From positions 62,001 to 126,000 of the forward strand of contig NZ_CAJHOA010000007.1 of the NCBI RefSeq assembly GCF_905120345.1: a stretch of 64,000 bases of DNA. The letters are read 5' to 3'. Positions 63,668 through 64,000 of this stretch are shown piece by piece. How positions within the stretch are numbered: position 1 is the first letter of the stretch; the number at the start of each line of letters is the position of its first letter. The position numbers were made by a program, and so were the translations under genes. The notes beneath the pieces are model-generated. The model was given only the letters and a program-made list of their open reading frames with translations, made no database searches and was not told the DNA's origin. The stretch comes from Denitrificimonas caeni (lineage in GTDB: Bacteria > Pseudomonadota > Gammaproteobacteria > Pseudomonadales > Pseudomonadaceae).

Positions 63668-64000
63668 TTCACTAAATCTCTTTTTAATTGCGCATAGACA
63701 TGTTCAATGCTGACGTTATACAACCAAGCTAAATTCTCGGCGTGCCCCACCTGCGCCACTGTGCCAATTTTTTCAATGCGGCCGTGTTTAAAGAGCGCTA
63801 AACGATCCGCGACTTGCAAAGCATGCTCGGGCTGATGAGTGCACAGCAATACGCTCAAACCTTGTGCACGTAAACGTTGGATTTGCTCAAGCACTAAAAT
63901 CTGGTTAGCAAAGTCGAGACTGGCGGTTGGCTCATCTAGCACCAACACTTTGGGTTGCTGTAATAGCGCACGAGCAATCAAGGTGAGTTGCCGCTCGCCG
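63664..64000 (-). CDS. ABC transporter ATPase (FecE/MolC-like), C-terminal part
   Basis: The window edge cuts the N-terminus. The visible part begins with the signature region (GERQLTLIARAL), then Walker B VLVLDEPTASLD, the H-loop CTHQPEHA and a C-terminal tail. FecE/BtuD-type ATPases serve siderophore, B12 and MolBCA-type molybdate importers. Neighbouring modE and the absence of iron genes make molybdate/tungstate most likely, but the permease and binding protein are not visible. Confidence 0.82.
   Translation of the reverse strand, partial: GERQLTLIARALLQQPKVLVLDEPTASLDFANQILVLEQIQRLRAQGLSVLLCTHQPEHALQVADRLALFKHGRIEKIGTVAQVGHAENLAWLYNVSIEHVYAQLKRDLVK

Overview
The window comes from a gammaproteobacterium of the Pseudomonas lineage. 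The evidence is the comF / bioB-bioF-bioH-bioC-bioD gene order, Pseudomonas-type moaB and modE genes, and a tad pilus locus with a PprB-like regulator. Base composition is moderately AT-rich for that group, so a low-GC branch is likely; the species cannot be named. I saw no rRNA, tRNA, insertion sequence, prophage or CRISPR array.

Region 1 (1-15486) is a Tight-adherence (Tad/Flp) pilus locus. tadC (partial), tadB, tadA, tadZ, rcpA and cpaB are on the minus strand. The flp pilin and three TadE/TadG-type pseudopilin genes are on the plus strand. Between them lie a TpsB/ShlB-type outer-membrane transporter gene and a very repetitive 901-residue lipoprotein gene. A LuxR-type response regulator closes the locus.

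Region 2 (15900-22160) is mixed housekeeping: type II NADH dehydrogenase, quinone oxidoreductase, GFA-family and EthD-family proteins, a FliL-like protein and a tandem pair of small outer-membrane barrel genes.

Region 3 (22400-49300) is a catabolic island with every gene on the minus strand. It encodes a CarAa/2-oxoquinoline-8-monooxygenase-type Rieske oxygenase and a flavin/ferredoxin reductase, two amidases, three meta-cleavage-type alpha/beta hydrolases, a type I extradiol dioxygenase, an SDR, an Asp/Glu-racemase-like protein and an M20-peptidase-like protein that both lack canonical catalytic residues, a medium-chain reductase, a cupin, and an AraC/XylS regulator. It also holds a DUF1329/DUF1302/RND/YCF48 envelope module and a complete mhpB-C-D-F-E lower pathway for 2,3-dihydroxyphenylpropionate without mhpA or mhpR. 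Reading the intergenic DNA shows that five transcription units carry the same promoter architecture: two half-sites 20 bp apart (XylS-like, TATCC-N6-CGCA on the plus strand), then a TANNNT -10 element 21-23 bp away. Three of the five also carry a TTGAT-N4-ATCAA (Anr/FNR-like) palindrome exactly 5 bp from the box. This ties the island into one predicted regulon. The best guess for the substrate is a bicyclic N-heteroaromatic lactam of the 2-oxoquinoline type degraded through 2,3-dihydroxyphenylpropionate. That is inference, and the accessory genes suggest steps not described for that route.

Region 4 (49361-64000) holds the biotin operon, comF, an AraC/transporter divergent pair, an FMN reductase, gltS, an alpha/beta hydrolase, moaB with a possible moeA remnant, a YIP1/MarR divergent pair, and a molybdate-linked group (modE, a small ORF, a methyltransferase and an ABC ATPase cut by the window edge).
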